From assembly GCF_030813595.1 (NCBI RefSeq), contig NZ_JAUSUH010000006.1, forward strand, positions 62,001-126,000: DNA of 64,000 bases, given 5' to 3'. The notes beneath the pieces are model-generated. The model made no database searches. It saw nothing but the letters and a program-made list of their open reading frames with translations, and was not told the DNA's origin. Source of the DNA: Ancylobacter vacuolatus (GTDB lineage: Bacteria > Pseudomonadota > Alphaproteobacteria > Rhizobiales > Xanthobacteraceae). Position 1 is the stretch's first letter, and each line of letters opens with the position of its first letter. Shown one piece after another: positions 55,732 to 63,485 of this stretch. A program made the position numbers and the translations under genes.

Positions 55732-56205
55732 ATGAGCGCGCCGCGCGCCACCCTGCTGGCACCGTTCGACTGGAGCCACATGCCAGGCATGACCGATCTA
55801 TGGGTCGAGGCGTGGCAGGAGGCGTTGCCCGAGATCGACTTCGAGGCCCGGCGCGGCTGGCTGTGCCACCGCATCGGTACGCTGATCGACGAGGGCGCCG
55901 TGATCGATCTGGCGCTGGCGCCGGGGGAGGGCGGCGCGCTGCTCGGCTTTGTCTCGGTGCACCCGCGCACCGGCTATGTCGACCAGCTCGTGGTGCATCC
56001 CGACCATTGGGGCGCCGGGGTGGCGAGCCGGCTGGTCGCTGCTGCCGCCGCCCGTTCGCCGCGCCATCTCGTGCTCGACGTCAACGAGCAGAACGAGCGC
56101 GCGGTGCGTTTTTACGAGAAAGCCGGCTTCACCGTGGTGGGGCACGGCGTCAATGCCACCTCCGGCCGCCCGACGCTGCGGATGGAGCGTCGGGTGAAAG
56201 GCTAG
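55732..56205 (+). CDS. GNAT N-acetyltransferase
   Basis: ATG 55732, 10 bases after the OmpA-domain stop, gives 157 residues; the frame extends upstream but only as shadow. It has a GNAT core: FVSVHPRTGYVDQLVVHPDH, the acetyl-CoA loop WGAGVASRLVAAAAA, VLDVNEQNERAVRFYEKAGF and GRPTLRMER. It is co-directional and likely co-transcribed with the stator-like pair, so it might modify one of them, which is speculative. Its stop codon lies at the start of a 21-bp repeat. Confidence 0.85.
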   Translation: MSAPRATLLAPFDWSHMPGMTDLWVEAWQEALPEIDFEARRGWLCHRIGTLIDEGAVIDLALAPGEGGALLGFVSVHPRTGYVDQLVVHPDHWGAGVASRLVAAAAARSPRHLVLDVNEQNERAVRFYEKAGFTVVGHGVNATSGRPTLRMERRVKG

Positions 56206-56266
56206 GCCGATGAGGCCAAGTTTGAGGCCGATGAGGTGAAGTGTCAGGCCGATGAGGCCAGTCAGA
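56204..56266. repeat. 21-bp tandem direct repeat, three units
   Basis: Units at 56204-56224, 56225-56245 and 56246-56266 each start with AGGCCGATGAGG, then vary in the last nine bases. The array fills the gap between the convergent GNAT and ABC transporter genes. The first unit includes the GNAT stop. Confidence 0.85.
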
Positions 56267-56280
56267 CCGACACGGCGCGG

Positions 56281-58125
56281 CTACCTGCCACCCGTCGCCT
56301 CGCCGAACTGCAGCGCCGCCAGCCGCGCATAGAGCCCGCCACGGCCGACCAGGCTGGCATGGGTGCCCTCCTCGACGATGCGCCCGCCCTCCATCACCAG
56401 GATGCGATCGGCCGACAGCACCGTCGCCAGGCGATGGGCGATGACCAGCGTGGTGCGGCCCTGCATCGAGAGATCGAGCGCCTGCTGCACCAGCGTCTCG
56501 CTTTCGGCGTCCAGCGCCGAGGTGGCCTCGTCGAGCAGCAGGATGGGCGCCTGCCGCAAAATGGCGCGGGCGATGGCCAGGCGCTGGCGCTGGCCGCCTG
56601 ACAGCGTCACCCCGCGCTCGCCCACCGGGGTCTCCCAGCCTTCGGGCAGGCGGACGACGAACTCGTCGGCACGGGCGAGCCGGCCGGCTTCCTCCACCTC
56701 GGCGTCGCTGGCGTCCGGGCGGCCGAGGCGGATGTTCTCGCGGATCGAGGTGGCGAAGATGGCGACATCCTGCGGCACCAGCGCGATGCGGGCGCGCACC
56801 GCCTGCGGATCGGCCTCGGCGATGTCGACGCCGTCCACCAGCACCTGCCCGGCGACGGGGTCGTAGAACCGCAGCAGCAGCTGGAACAGCGTGCTCTTGC
56901 CGGCGCCCGAGGGGCCGACCACGGCGATGCGCTCGCCTTGGGTGACGCTGAAGCTGACGCCGGCCAGCGCCGGCACGTCCGGCCGCGCGGGATAGGCGAA
57001 GGCCACGTCCCGGAAGGCGATGGCGCCGCGCGCCGGTGTGGGCAGCGGCACGGGGTTGGCCTGCACCGTGACCTTGGGCTTTTCGTGGAGCAGCTCGGCG
57101 ATGCGCTCGGTGGCGCCGGCGGCCTGTGAGATTTCGCCCCACACCTCGCCCAGCTGGCCGAGGCCGCTCGCCGCCAGCACGGCGTAGAGCACGAACTGGC
57201 CGAGCGTGCCGGCGCTCATGGAGCCGGCGAGGACCGCGTTGGCGCCGGCCCAGAGGATGCCCACGACGCTGGCGAAGACCAGGAAGATGCCGATTCCGGT
57301 GAGCCAGGACCGCGCCCGCACGGCGTTGCGCGCGGCATTGAAGGCATGTTCCACCTCGCCGGCGAAGAGCCGGGAGGCTGCCGCCTCGGCGGTGTTGGCC
57401 TGCAGGCTGCGCACGGAGCCGATCGCCTCGGCGGCATAGGCGGATGCCTCGGCCAGCGTGTCCTGCGCGCTGCGCGAGCGCTTGCGCACCCCGCGCCCGG
57501 CGCCGATGAGCAGCGCGACGATGACCGGAATGGCGATGAGCAGCGTGGCGGCGAGCCAGGGGCTGGTGATGACCATCATCACCGTCGCGCCAACGAACAG
57601 CACGATGTTGCGCAGGGCGATGGAGGCGGAGGAGCCGACCGCCGACTTGATCTGGGTGGTGTCGGCAGTGAGGCGCGAGATCAGCTCGCCCGACTTGGCG
57701 CCGTCATAGAAGGCGCCGTCGAGGGTGAGGACATGGGAAAACAGCTGGGTGCGCAGATCGGCGACGATGCGCTCGCCCAGCGTCATGACGAGGTAGTAGC
57801 GCGCGGCCGAGGCCATCGCCAAAACCGCCACCACACAGATCATGACCGCGAAATAGCGGTCGATGAAGCCGGCATGGCTTTGGTCGAAACCGAAATCGAT
57901 CATCCGCCGCACCGCGATCGGCACCACCAGCGTGGCGATGGCCGCCACCAGCAGCGCCGCCAGCGCCGCCAAAGCGCGGCCGCGATAGCGCAGCAAATGC
58001 GGCCACAGCGCCATCAGCGGTTTGAGGCGCGGGCGGCGCGTGGCGGCCTTGTCCGGCAAGACTGTCGTGGAAGCGACGGTGGAAGCGGACGGGGAAGGCT
58101 GGGAGGCGGCTTGTGTCACGGGCAT
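56281..58125 (-). CDS. Exporter-type ABC transporter (MsbA-like half-transporter)
   Basis: Fused membrane and ATPase domains, 614 residues from ATG 58125. The membrane domain (about 35-335) has six helices and the linker QLFSHVLTLDGAFYDGAKSGELISRLTADTT-type coupling region. The ATPase has Walker A GPSGAGKSTLFQLLLRFYD, Q-loop LVPQDVAIFATSIRENI, signature TLSGGQRQRLAIARAI, Walker B ILLLDEATSALD and H-loop VIAHRLATVL. It belongs to the type of lipid, multidrug or LPS-precursor exporters that dimerise; the substrate is unknown. Confidence 0.9.
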   Translation of the reverse strand: MPVTQAASQPSPSASTVASTTVLPDKAATRRPRLKPLMALWPHLLRYRGRALAALAALLVAAIATLVVPIAVRRMIDFGFDQSHAGFIDRYFAVMICVVAVLAMASAARYYLVMTLGERIVADLRTQLFSHVLTLDGAFYDGAKSGELISRLTADTTQIKSAVGSSASIALRNIVLFVGATVMMVITSPWLAATLLIAIPVIVALLIGAGRGVRKRSRSAQDTLAEASAYAAEAIGSVRSLQANTAEAAASRLFAGEVEHAFNAARNAVRARSWLTGIGIFLVFASVVGILWAGANAVLAGSMSAGTLGQFVLYAVLAASGLGQLGEVWGEISQAAGATERIAELLHEKPKVTVQANPVPLPTPARGAIAFRDVAFAYPARPDVPALAGVSFSVTQGERIAVVGPSGAGKSTLFQLLLRFYDPVAGQVLVDGVDIAEADPQAVRARIALVPQDVAIFATSIRENIRLGRPDASDAEVEEAGRLARADEFVVRLPEGWETPVGERGVTLSGGQRQRLAIARAILRQAPILLLDEATSALDAESETLVQQALDLSMQGRTTLVIAHRLATVLSADRILVMEGGRIVEEGTHASLVGRGGLYARLAALQFGEATGGR

Positions 58126-58226
58126 GTCTCGGTTATAGAGCCGCTCGGATTTCCGGCAGGATCGTTTTGTAGATCGCCGCATGGCTCCCGCGAGGGGCCG
58201 GCCTGCGGCGGCTGAGGATGCTACCC

Positions 58227-58451
58227 ATGAAGAGCGACATCCATCCCGACTACCACTTCATCAAGGTGGTGATGACGGACGGCACCGAGTACACGACCCG
58301 GACGACTTGGGGCAAGGAGGGCGACGTCCTCCAGCTCGATATCGATTCGACCTCGCACCCGGCCTGGACCGGTGGCTCCGGCCAGCTGCTTGACCGCGCC
58401 GGCCGCGTGTCCAAGTTCCAGAAGAAGTTCGCGGGCTTCCTCAAGGCCTGA
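58227..58451 (+). CDS. rpmE: 50S ribosomal protein L31 (cysteine-free form)
   Basis: The 74-residue protein begins [20 protein letters not shown] and continues [40 protein letters not shown]. It has no cysteines and is therefore the zinc-independent form usual in alphaproteobacteria. GAGG 9 bases upstream supports ATG 58227 over an ATG at 58218. A strong terminator follows at 58516. Confidence 0.95.
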   Translation: MKSDIHPDYHFIKVVMTDGTEYTTRTTWGKEGDVLQLDIDSTSHPAWTGGSGQLLDRAGRVSKFQKKFAGFLKA

Positions 58452-58515
58452 TCGGCCGGGAAGGAGCGCCCCTCGGGGCGCGCCACCGCAGCGTTTGTCG
58501 AACCAACGACATCCG

Positions 58516-58550
58516 CCCTCGCGCAAGGCCTGGCCTGGCGCGAGGGTTTT
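58516..58550 (+). terminator. Intrinsic terminator after rpmE
   Basis: CCCTCGCGC (58516-58524) pairs perfectly with GCGCGAGGG (58538-58546) and is followed by TTTT and further T-rich sequence. It lies before the convergent rcdA gene. Confidence 0.9.
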
Positions 58551-58591
58551 CGTTTGCCTGGTGTCCGGCGCGCGCTGAAGCTGGGGAACGG

Positions 58592-59164
58592 TCAACGGTT
58601 CTCAAACGCGCGGCGCAGGCGGCCGATCTGCCCGGCAACGACATTCGGTCGCAGGCCGGCATTCTCCACCGCGGAAGGCGCGGAGAGAACAGCTTCAAGC
58701 TGCGAGATGCGTCCCTGCAGCTCGAAGCTGCGGTGGATGAGCGCGACCAGGGCTTCCGGCAACAGCGCTTCCTGGTCGATGTCGCGCAGCGGGCCCCTGA
58801 TGTCGATCTTGCCCGCCTCGCGGCGGGCGGTCGCTTCCGCCATTTCGCGCTCGGCGACGGCGCGGCGCAGCAGCAGCCAGGAAGCGAGCTGCATCAGCCG
58901 GGTGGAAAGCCGCATGCTCTGCTGGACATAGGCGGCCTGACGCCCCGGGGAGAGAGCCGCACTGGCGGCGCGCCCTTCGCCGTCGAGATAGGCGGCGGTC
59001 TCCTCGACCAGCGCCATGCCGTCCTGAAACAGCGCGAAGAAGGCGGGCGAGGCCAGCCGACGCTCGGCGAAGCGGATCATCTCGGCGGAGGGGGCCTCGC
59101 GGGTCGCGCGCGGGCTTTCGTCCGGCGTGCCGTCTCTGTCCGAACCTTCGCGGAAGCTGCCCAT
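58592..59164 (-). CDS. rcdA: DUF1465 / RcdA-type regulator of CtrA degradation
   Basis: RcdA is an adaptor that helps ClpXP degrade CtrA in Caulobacter; DUF1465 is that family. The 190-residue protein has MIRFAERRLASPAFFALFQD, EETAAYLDGEGRAASAALSP, AAYVQQSMRLSTRLMQLASW, LLLRRAVAEREMAEATARRE and LVALIHRSFELQGRISQLEA, which gives a helical bundle. The N-terminal 28 residues are variable. It is the second ClpXP-linked adaptor in the window, besides SspB. Confidence 0.85.
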   Translation of the reverse strand: MGSFREGSDRDGTPDESPRATREAPSAEMIRFAERRLASPAFFALFQDGMALVEETAAYLDGEGRAASAALSPGRQAAYVQQSMRLSTRLMQLASWLLLRRAVAEREMAEATARREAGKIDIRGPLRDIDQEALLPEALVALIHRSFELQGRISQLEAVLSAPSAVENAGLRPNVVAGQIGRLRRAFENR

Positions 59165-59292
59165 CGTGCCGAACCCTCACTGGCGCATGGCGGCGCCGGA
59201 CACCGCAGTCTGTCGCCCAGCGGCGCGGCGCTGTCCAGTCGGCGGCGACGGATTCGGCGGGGGAGCGATTCGGCTGGGGGATAGCGGGGATG

Positions 59293-59319
59293 AAAAAAGA
59301 GCCGCCCAGAGGGCGGCTC
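59293..59319 (-). terminator. Intrinsic terminator after DUF1192 gene
   Basis: A perfect 9-bp stem, GAGCCGCCC (59299-59307) with GGGCGGCTC (59311-59319), is followed on the minus strand by TTTTTT (59293-59298). It ends the DUF1192 transcript about 115 bases after its stop. Confidence 0.88.
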
Positions 59320-59434
59320 GTGAAGTGGTAGACAGGGATGCGTCAAACAGAGTGGACAGAGGCCACTCGCGGTCAAAAAGGACCGCCGCCAGTAATAGGT
59401 TGGAAAGCTTAACCGCGGGTTAAGGCACCCAGCC

Positions 59435-59641
59435 TCAGCGCTTGAAGAAATGCTCGGCGGCGGAGCGCGAGGCGCGCTTGGCCTCCAGCGTGCGCGCCAA
59501 GCGCTCGATCTCGGCGGAAAGCTGGGCGAGGCGCTCCTCGATCTCGGCCTCCGAGAGGACGGAGATGTCGCTGCCGACCACGTGCCCCGCCGGCTTCAGG
59601 GCCGGGGCTGCGGCGGGAAAAAGGTCGTCGTCGATCGCCAT
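59435..59641 (-). CDS. DUF1192 small protein
   Basis: The 68-residue protein starts MAIDDDLFPAAAPALKPAGH and continues with ISVLSEAEIEERLAQLSAEI and ERLARTLEAKRASRSAAEHF, the canonical DUF1192 form. AGGAG with 8-base spacing supports ATG 59641; the longer frame to 59785 is excluded. Function unknown; usually divergent from a quinone oxidoreductase gene, as here. Confidence 0.9.
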   Translation of the reverse strand: MAIDDDLFPAAAPALKPAGHVVGSDISVLSEAEIEERLAQLSAEIERLARTLEAKRASRSAAEHFFKR

Positions 59642-59788
59642 GGCATCGCTCCTGTTGATCGCCGGCACGGTCAGCGCCCGGCCGGCGGATCGCTGTTTTC
59701 GCCAGTTTAGCCGCCCCTGCCGGCGGTTGCCAGCGCTGGCGGCTTGACCTAGGACGGACATCACATTCGACAGGATGAGGATCACGCC

Positions 59789-60790
59789 GTGACCGAGCTG
59801 CCCGCCACCATGACCGCCATCGGCCTGCCCACTCCGGGCGGCCCGGAAGCCCTGGTTCCCGAGCAGCGCCCGGTGCCGGCGCCCGGCGCGGGCGAGATCC
59901 TGGTCAAGGTCGCGGCCGCCGGCGTCAACCGGCCTGATGTGATGCAGCGCAAGGGGCTCTACCCGCCGCCGCCCGGCGCGCCTGACATTCCGGGCCTTGA
60001 GATCTCAGGCGAAGTGGTCGCTCTCGGTGAGGGCGTGACGCGCTGGAAGCTGGGCGACAAGGTGTGCGCGCTGGTTTCCGGCGGCGGCTATGCGCAATAT
60101 TGCCTCGCCGACGAGGGCTCCACCCTGCCGGTGCCGGCCGGCCTTTCCATGGTCGAGGCGGCGGCGCTGCCGGAAACCTTCTTCACCGTCTGGACCAATG
60201 TGTTCGACCTTGCCGGGCTGAAGGCGGGCGAGCGCTTCCTCGTGCATGGCGGCACCTCCGGCATCGGCACGACGGCGATCCAGCTCGCCAAGGCGTTCGG
60301 CGCCACGGTGTTCACCACCGCCGGCAGCGCCGAGAAGTGTGAGGTCTGCCGCCAGCTCGGCGCCGATGTCGCCATCGACTACAAGTCCGAGGACTTCGTC
60401 GCCGTGGTGAAAGACAAGACCGGCGGCAAGGGCGTCAATGTCATTCTCGACATGGTGGGCGGGTCCTATATCGCCCGCAATTACGAGGCCGCCGCGCCGC
60501 AGGCCCGGCTGGTGCAGATCGCCTTCATGGAAGGCTCCAAGGTGCAGATCGACTTCATGCGGCTGATGCTCAAGCGCCTGTCGCATATGGGCTCGACCCT
60601 GCGTTCGCGGCCGAAGGCGGAGAAGGCGACCATCGCCGCCGCGCTGGTCGAGAAGGTGTGGCCGCTGATCGCGGCCGGCACGGTGAAGCCGGTGCTCGAC
60701 CAGAGCTTCCCGCTGGAGAAGGCGAGCGAGGCCCATGCCCGCATGGAGAGCAGCGCCCATATCGGCAAGATCATGCTGACAGTGGGGTGA
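59789..60790 (+). CDS. NAD(P)H quinone oxidoreductase (zeta-crystallin family)
   Basis: MDR-superfamily reductase without zinc ligands, likely NADPH-dependent on quinones. The 333-residue protein shows AAGVNRPDVMQRKGLYPPPP, IPGLEISGEVVALGEGVTRW, PETFFTVWTNVFDLAGL, the Rossmann motif HGGTSGIGTTAIQLAKAFGA and MEGSKVQIDFMRLMLKRL. It starts at GTG 59789; an ATG at 59810 is the alternative. Divergent from DUF1192 with about 150 bases between starts. Confidence 0.9.
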   Translation: MTELPATMTAIGLPTPGGPEALVPEQRPVPAPGAGEILVKVAAAGVNRPDVMQRKGLYPPPPGAPDIPGLEISGEVVALGEGVTRWKLGDKVCALVSGGGYAQYCLADEGSTLPVPAGLSMVEAAALPETFFTVWTNVFDLAGLKAGERFLVHGGTSGIGTTAIQLAKAFGATVFTTAGSAEKCEVCRQLGADVAIDYKSEDFVAVVKDKTGGKGVNVILDMVGGSYIARNYEAAAPQARLVQIAFMEGSKVQIDFMRLMLKRLSHMGSTLRSRPKAEKATIAAALVEKVWPLIAAGTVKPVLDQSFPLEKASEAHARMESSAHIGKIMLTVG

Positions 60791-60808
60791 GGATTCCGCA
60801 CCCGGTCC

Positions 60809-60839
60809 ATCCCGGACGGCCGAAAAGCCGGGCCGGGAT
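60809..60839. repeat. REP-like palindrome
   Basis: ATCCCGG (60809-60815) pairs with CCGGGAT (60833-60839), and an inner GGC/GCC stem with a GAAAA loop lies between. A related GGGATGAC word appears near 60887 and in the hairpin at 63444-63467. Such CATCCCGG palindromes are dispersed in many Rhizobiales genomes; it may also end the upstream quinone oxidoreductase transcript. Confidence 0.5.
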
Positions 60840-60944
60840 CGTCCACCCGGTAGGTGAGCGTTTCCGGCTCGACGCTGCGCGTCGGCCGGGATGACGATGT
60901 CCGTTCACCGAAAGCTGTTCACCTTGGGCCTTCCCCCTCTGGCA

Positions 60945-61120
60945 ATTTGGCCGGTGGCATCCTAGATTTGTCATGCGGGGCTGCGGGGTTCGTCAGGAGC
61001 ACATATTTCCGGGGCCTTATCGATCTCAAAGGGAACTGTCCCTGACCAAGCTCCTGGGCTTGGACACACGGTGCCCACCTACGTTGTAGGTTCCCGGGAT
61101 CGAGCCTCCAACGGCCATCG
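60945..61120 (+). ncRNA. ssrS: 6S RNA candidate
   Basis: Located directly upstream of the 5-formyltetrahydrofolate cyclo-ligase gene, the classical ssrS position. The terminal stem GGCCG-G-TGG (60949-60957) pairs with CCA-A-CGGCC (61108-61116), and an apical CAGGAGC stem pairs with GCTCCTG (around 60997-61056). The 3' segment GTGCCCACCTACGTTGTAGG followed by TTCCCGGGATCGAGCC resembles the 3' arm of alphaproteobacterial 6S RNAs. Limits are approximate. 6S RNA mimics an open promoter and sequesters sigma70 polymerase. Confidence 0.72.
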
Positions 61121-61141
61121 CGGCTCCGCACTCATCGTATC

Positions 61142-61747
61142 ATGCCCCACTTGACCGACGCCCAACTCGACAAGGCCAGCCTTCGCGCCGTGGCGCTCGC
61201 CCGGCGGGCGGCGCTTGACCCCGCTGCGCGCGCCGAGGCGGCGGAGGCGGCGGCCGCCAATGCCATGCAATGGCTCGGCGAGGTCGCGGGCGAGATCGTC
61301 TCCGTCTTCTCACCCATTGGCGGCGAGATCGCCACCGACCCGCTGGTGCGGCGGTTGCGGGAGGCGGGGGCCTGCGTCTGCCTGCCGATCGTGCTGGAGA
61401 CCGGCAAGCCGCTGCTGTTCCGCCTGTGGGAGCCGGGCGAGGAACTGACGCCGTCCGCCGGCCCCGGCCGCTTTTCCATTCCCGCCCCGCCGGAGAGCGC
61501 GCCGGCGGTCTCGCCCGATGTGCTGGTGGTGCCGCTCGCCGGTTTTGACGCGCGCGGCAACCGGCTGGGTTACGGCGCCGGCTTCTATGACCGCACGCTC
61601 TGCCTGCTGCGGCGCGCCAAGCGCGTCGAGGCGCTGGGCTATGCTTTCGCGGTGCAGCAGCTTGCCGCCGTGCCGGCCGAGCCGCACGATGAGCGGCTCG
61701 ACGCCATCGCCACGGATGCCGGCATCGTTCGCCCGGCCGAGGATTGA
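61142..61747 (+). CDS. fau: 5-formyltetrahydrofolate cyclo-ligase
   Basis: Converts 5-formyl-THF to 5,10-methenyl-THF with ATP, recovering an inactive folate. The 201-residue protein has LRAVALARRAALDPAARAEA near the start, FSPIGGEIATDPLVRRL, LLFRLWEPGEELTPS, and the C-terminal signature VPLAGFDARGNRLGYGAGFYDRTL. ATG 61142 lies directly after the 6S RNA candidate. Followed after three bases by the TIGR00282 gene. Confidence 0.93.
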   Translation: MPHLTDAQLDKASLRAVALARRAALDPAARAEAAEAAAANAMQWLGEVAGEIVSVFSPIGGEIATDPLVRRLREAGACVCLPIVLETGKPLLFRLWEPGEELTPSAGPGRFSIPAPPESAPAVSPDVLVVPLAGFDARGNRLGYGAGFYDRTLCLLRRAKRVEALGYAFAVQQLAAVPAEPHDERLDAIATDAGIVRPAED

Positions 61748-61750
61748 CGC

Positions 61751-62566
61751 ATGCGCCTTCTCTTCCTCGGTGACGTGGTCGGCCGCGCCGGCCGCAGTGT
61801 CGTGCTGGAGCACCTGCCGCGCCTGCGCCGCGACTGGGCGCTCGATTTCGTCGTCGTGAACGGCGAGAACGCCGCCGGCGGCTTCGGCATCACCGAGGCG
61901 ATCTATGAGGAGTTTCTGGAGGCGGGTGCCGACGCGGTGACGCTCGGCAACCACGCCTTCGACCAGCGCGAGGCGCTGGTGTTCATCGAGCGGGCGCCGC
62001 GGCTGATCCGCCCGGCCAATTTCCCGCCCGGCACGCCGGGACGCGGCGCAGCGCTGATCGAGGCGGCGAACGGGGCGCAGGTGCTGGTGGTCAACATGAT
62101 GGGCCGGGTGTTCATGGACCCGCTCGACGACCCCTTCGCGAGCATTGACCGCGAACTCGACGCCGCCCCGCTCGGGCTGGTGGCGGACGCGACGATCGTC
62201 GATTTCCACGCCGAGACCACCAGCGAGAAACAGGCCTTCGGCCATTGGTGCGACGGGCGGGCGAGCCTCGTGGTCGGCACCCACACCCATGTGCCGACCG
62301 CCGATCACCGCATCCTGCCGGGGGGCACGGCCTACATGACCGATGTCGGCATGTGCGGCTGCTATGACGGGGTGATCGGCATGGACAAGGAAGAGCCGCT
62401 GCGCCGCTTCACCCGCAAGATCGGCTCAAGCCGCTTCGAGCCCGTCGCCGGGCCGGGCACGCTGTCCGGCCTCGCGGTGGAAACCGACGGCAGCGGGCGC
62501 GCCGTCGCGCTGGCGCCGGTGCGGATCGGTGGTAGCCTGAGCGAGGCCGTGCCAAGCTTCTGGTAG
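61751..62566 (+). CDS. TIGR00282 family metallophosphoesterase (YmdB-like)
   Basis: The 271-residue protein has the metallophosphoesterase motifs [20 protein letters not shown] (D, first metal site), [37 protein letters not shown] and [17 protein letters not shown] plus [24 protein letters not shown]00282/YmdB proteins in Bacillus hydrolyse 2',3'-cAMP. Here it likely shares a transcript with fau (three-base gap). Confidence 0.92.
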   Translation: MRLLFLGDVVGRAGRSVVLEHLPRLRRDWALDFVVVNGENAAGGFGITEAIYEEFLEAGADAVTLGNHAFDQREALVFIERAPRLIRPANFPPGTPGRGAALIEAANGAQVLVVNMMGRVFMDPLDDPFASIDRELDAAPLGLVADATIVDFHAETTSEKQAFGHWCDGRASLVVGTHTHVPTADHRILPGGTAYMTDVGMCGCYDGVIGMDKEEPLRRFTRKIGSSRFEPVAGPGTLSGLAVETDGSGRAVALAPVRIGGSLSEAVPSFW

Positions 62567-62678
62567 CGGGGGCGCTTTACGCGTGCCCGCCCTCTCGCCT
62601 ATAAGCCGCGCACCCTTTTGTTTCAGGTATTCGGACAGGGTTGGCCGCAGGCCCGCCCGGTGTGACGTGGAGGCGGCC

Positions 62679-63425
62679 ATGGCGGGTCATTCGCAATTCA
62701 AGAACATCATGCACCGCAAGGGCAAGCAGGACGCGGTGCGTTCCAAGCTGTTCTCCAAGCTGGCGCGTGAAGTCACGGTCGCCGCCAAGCTCGGCATGCC
62801 CGACCCGGCGCTGAACCCGCGCCTGCGCGCCGCCGTGCTGGCCGCCCGCGCGGAAAACATGCCCAAGGACAATATCGACCGCGCCATCAAGAAGGCGCTG
62901 GGCGGCGACGCGGAGAATTATGACGAGATCCGCTATGAGGGCTATGGCCCCGGCGGCGTCGCCGTCATCGTCGAGGCGCTGACCGACAACCGCAACCGCA
63001 CCGCTTCGGAAGTGCGCTCCTTCTTCACCAAGTCCGGTGGGGCGCTGGCCGAGACCGGCGCCGTCTCCTTCATGTTCGACCGCATTGGCACCGTCGAGTT
63101 CGACGCCGCCAAGGCCTCGGCCGACGACATGCTGGAAGCCGCCATCGAGGCGGGCGCCGACGATGTGACCTCGGACGAGCATGGCCACGAGATCGTCTGC
63201 TCGGTGGAGAACCTGCACGAGGTCGCCCGCGCGCTGGAAGCCAAGTTCGGCGAGCCGCGCAAGTCCGGCCTGGTCTGGCGCCCGCAGAACACGGTGGCGG
63301 TGGATGACGAGGTGGCGGAGAAGCTGATCCGCCTGGTCGACAACCTCAACGACAATGACGACGTGCAAAACGTCTATGCCAATTTCGAACTGTCCGACGC
63401 CTTCATGGCGAAGATGAGCGACTGA
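62679..63425 (+). CDS. yebC: YebC/PmpR family transcriptional regulator or translation factor
   Basis: GGAGG with 6-base spacing supports ATG 62679 (248 residues): [80 protein letters not shown] and [20 protein letters not shown]. All YebC signatures are present. In other bacteria the family regulates transcription or helps translation of proline stretches. The frame upstream is not coding. Confidence 0.95.
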   Translation: MAGHSQFKNIMHRKGKQDAVRSKLFSKLAREVTVAAKLGMPDPALNPRLRAAVLAARAENMPKDNIDRAIKKALGGDAENYDEIRYEGYGPGGVAVIVEALTDNRNRTASEVRSFFTKSGGALAETGAVSFMFDRIGTVEFDAAKASADDMLEAAIEAGADDVTSDEHGHEIVCSVENLHEVARALEAKFGEPRKSGLVWRPQNTVAVDDEVAEKLIRLVDNLNDNDDVQNVYANFELSDAFMAKMSD

Positions 63426-63443
63426 ACGCTCATTGCGGAAGGC

Positions 63444-63467
63444 GCGTCATCCCGTGCGGGATGACGC
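63444..63467. terminator. Hairpin between convergent yebC and permease genes
   Basis: GCGTCATCCC (63444-63453) pairs perfectly with GGGATGACGC (63458-63467) around a GTGC loop. No T-run is present on either side. It is probably a bidirectional terminator or REP-like element. Confidence 0.55.
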
Positions 63468-63485
63468 CATGGCGAGGGGACGGCC

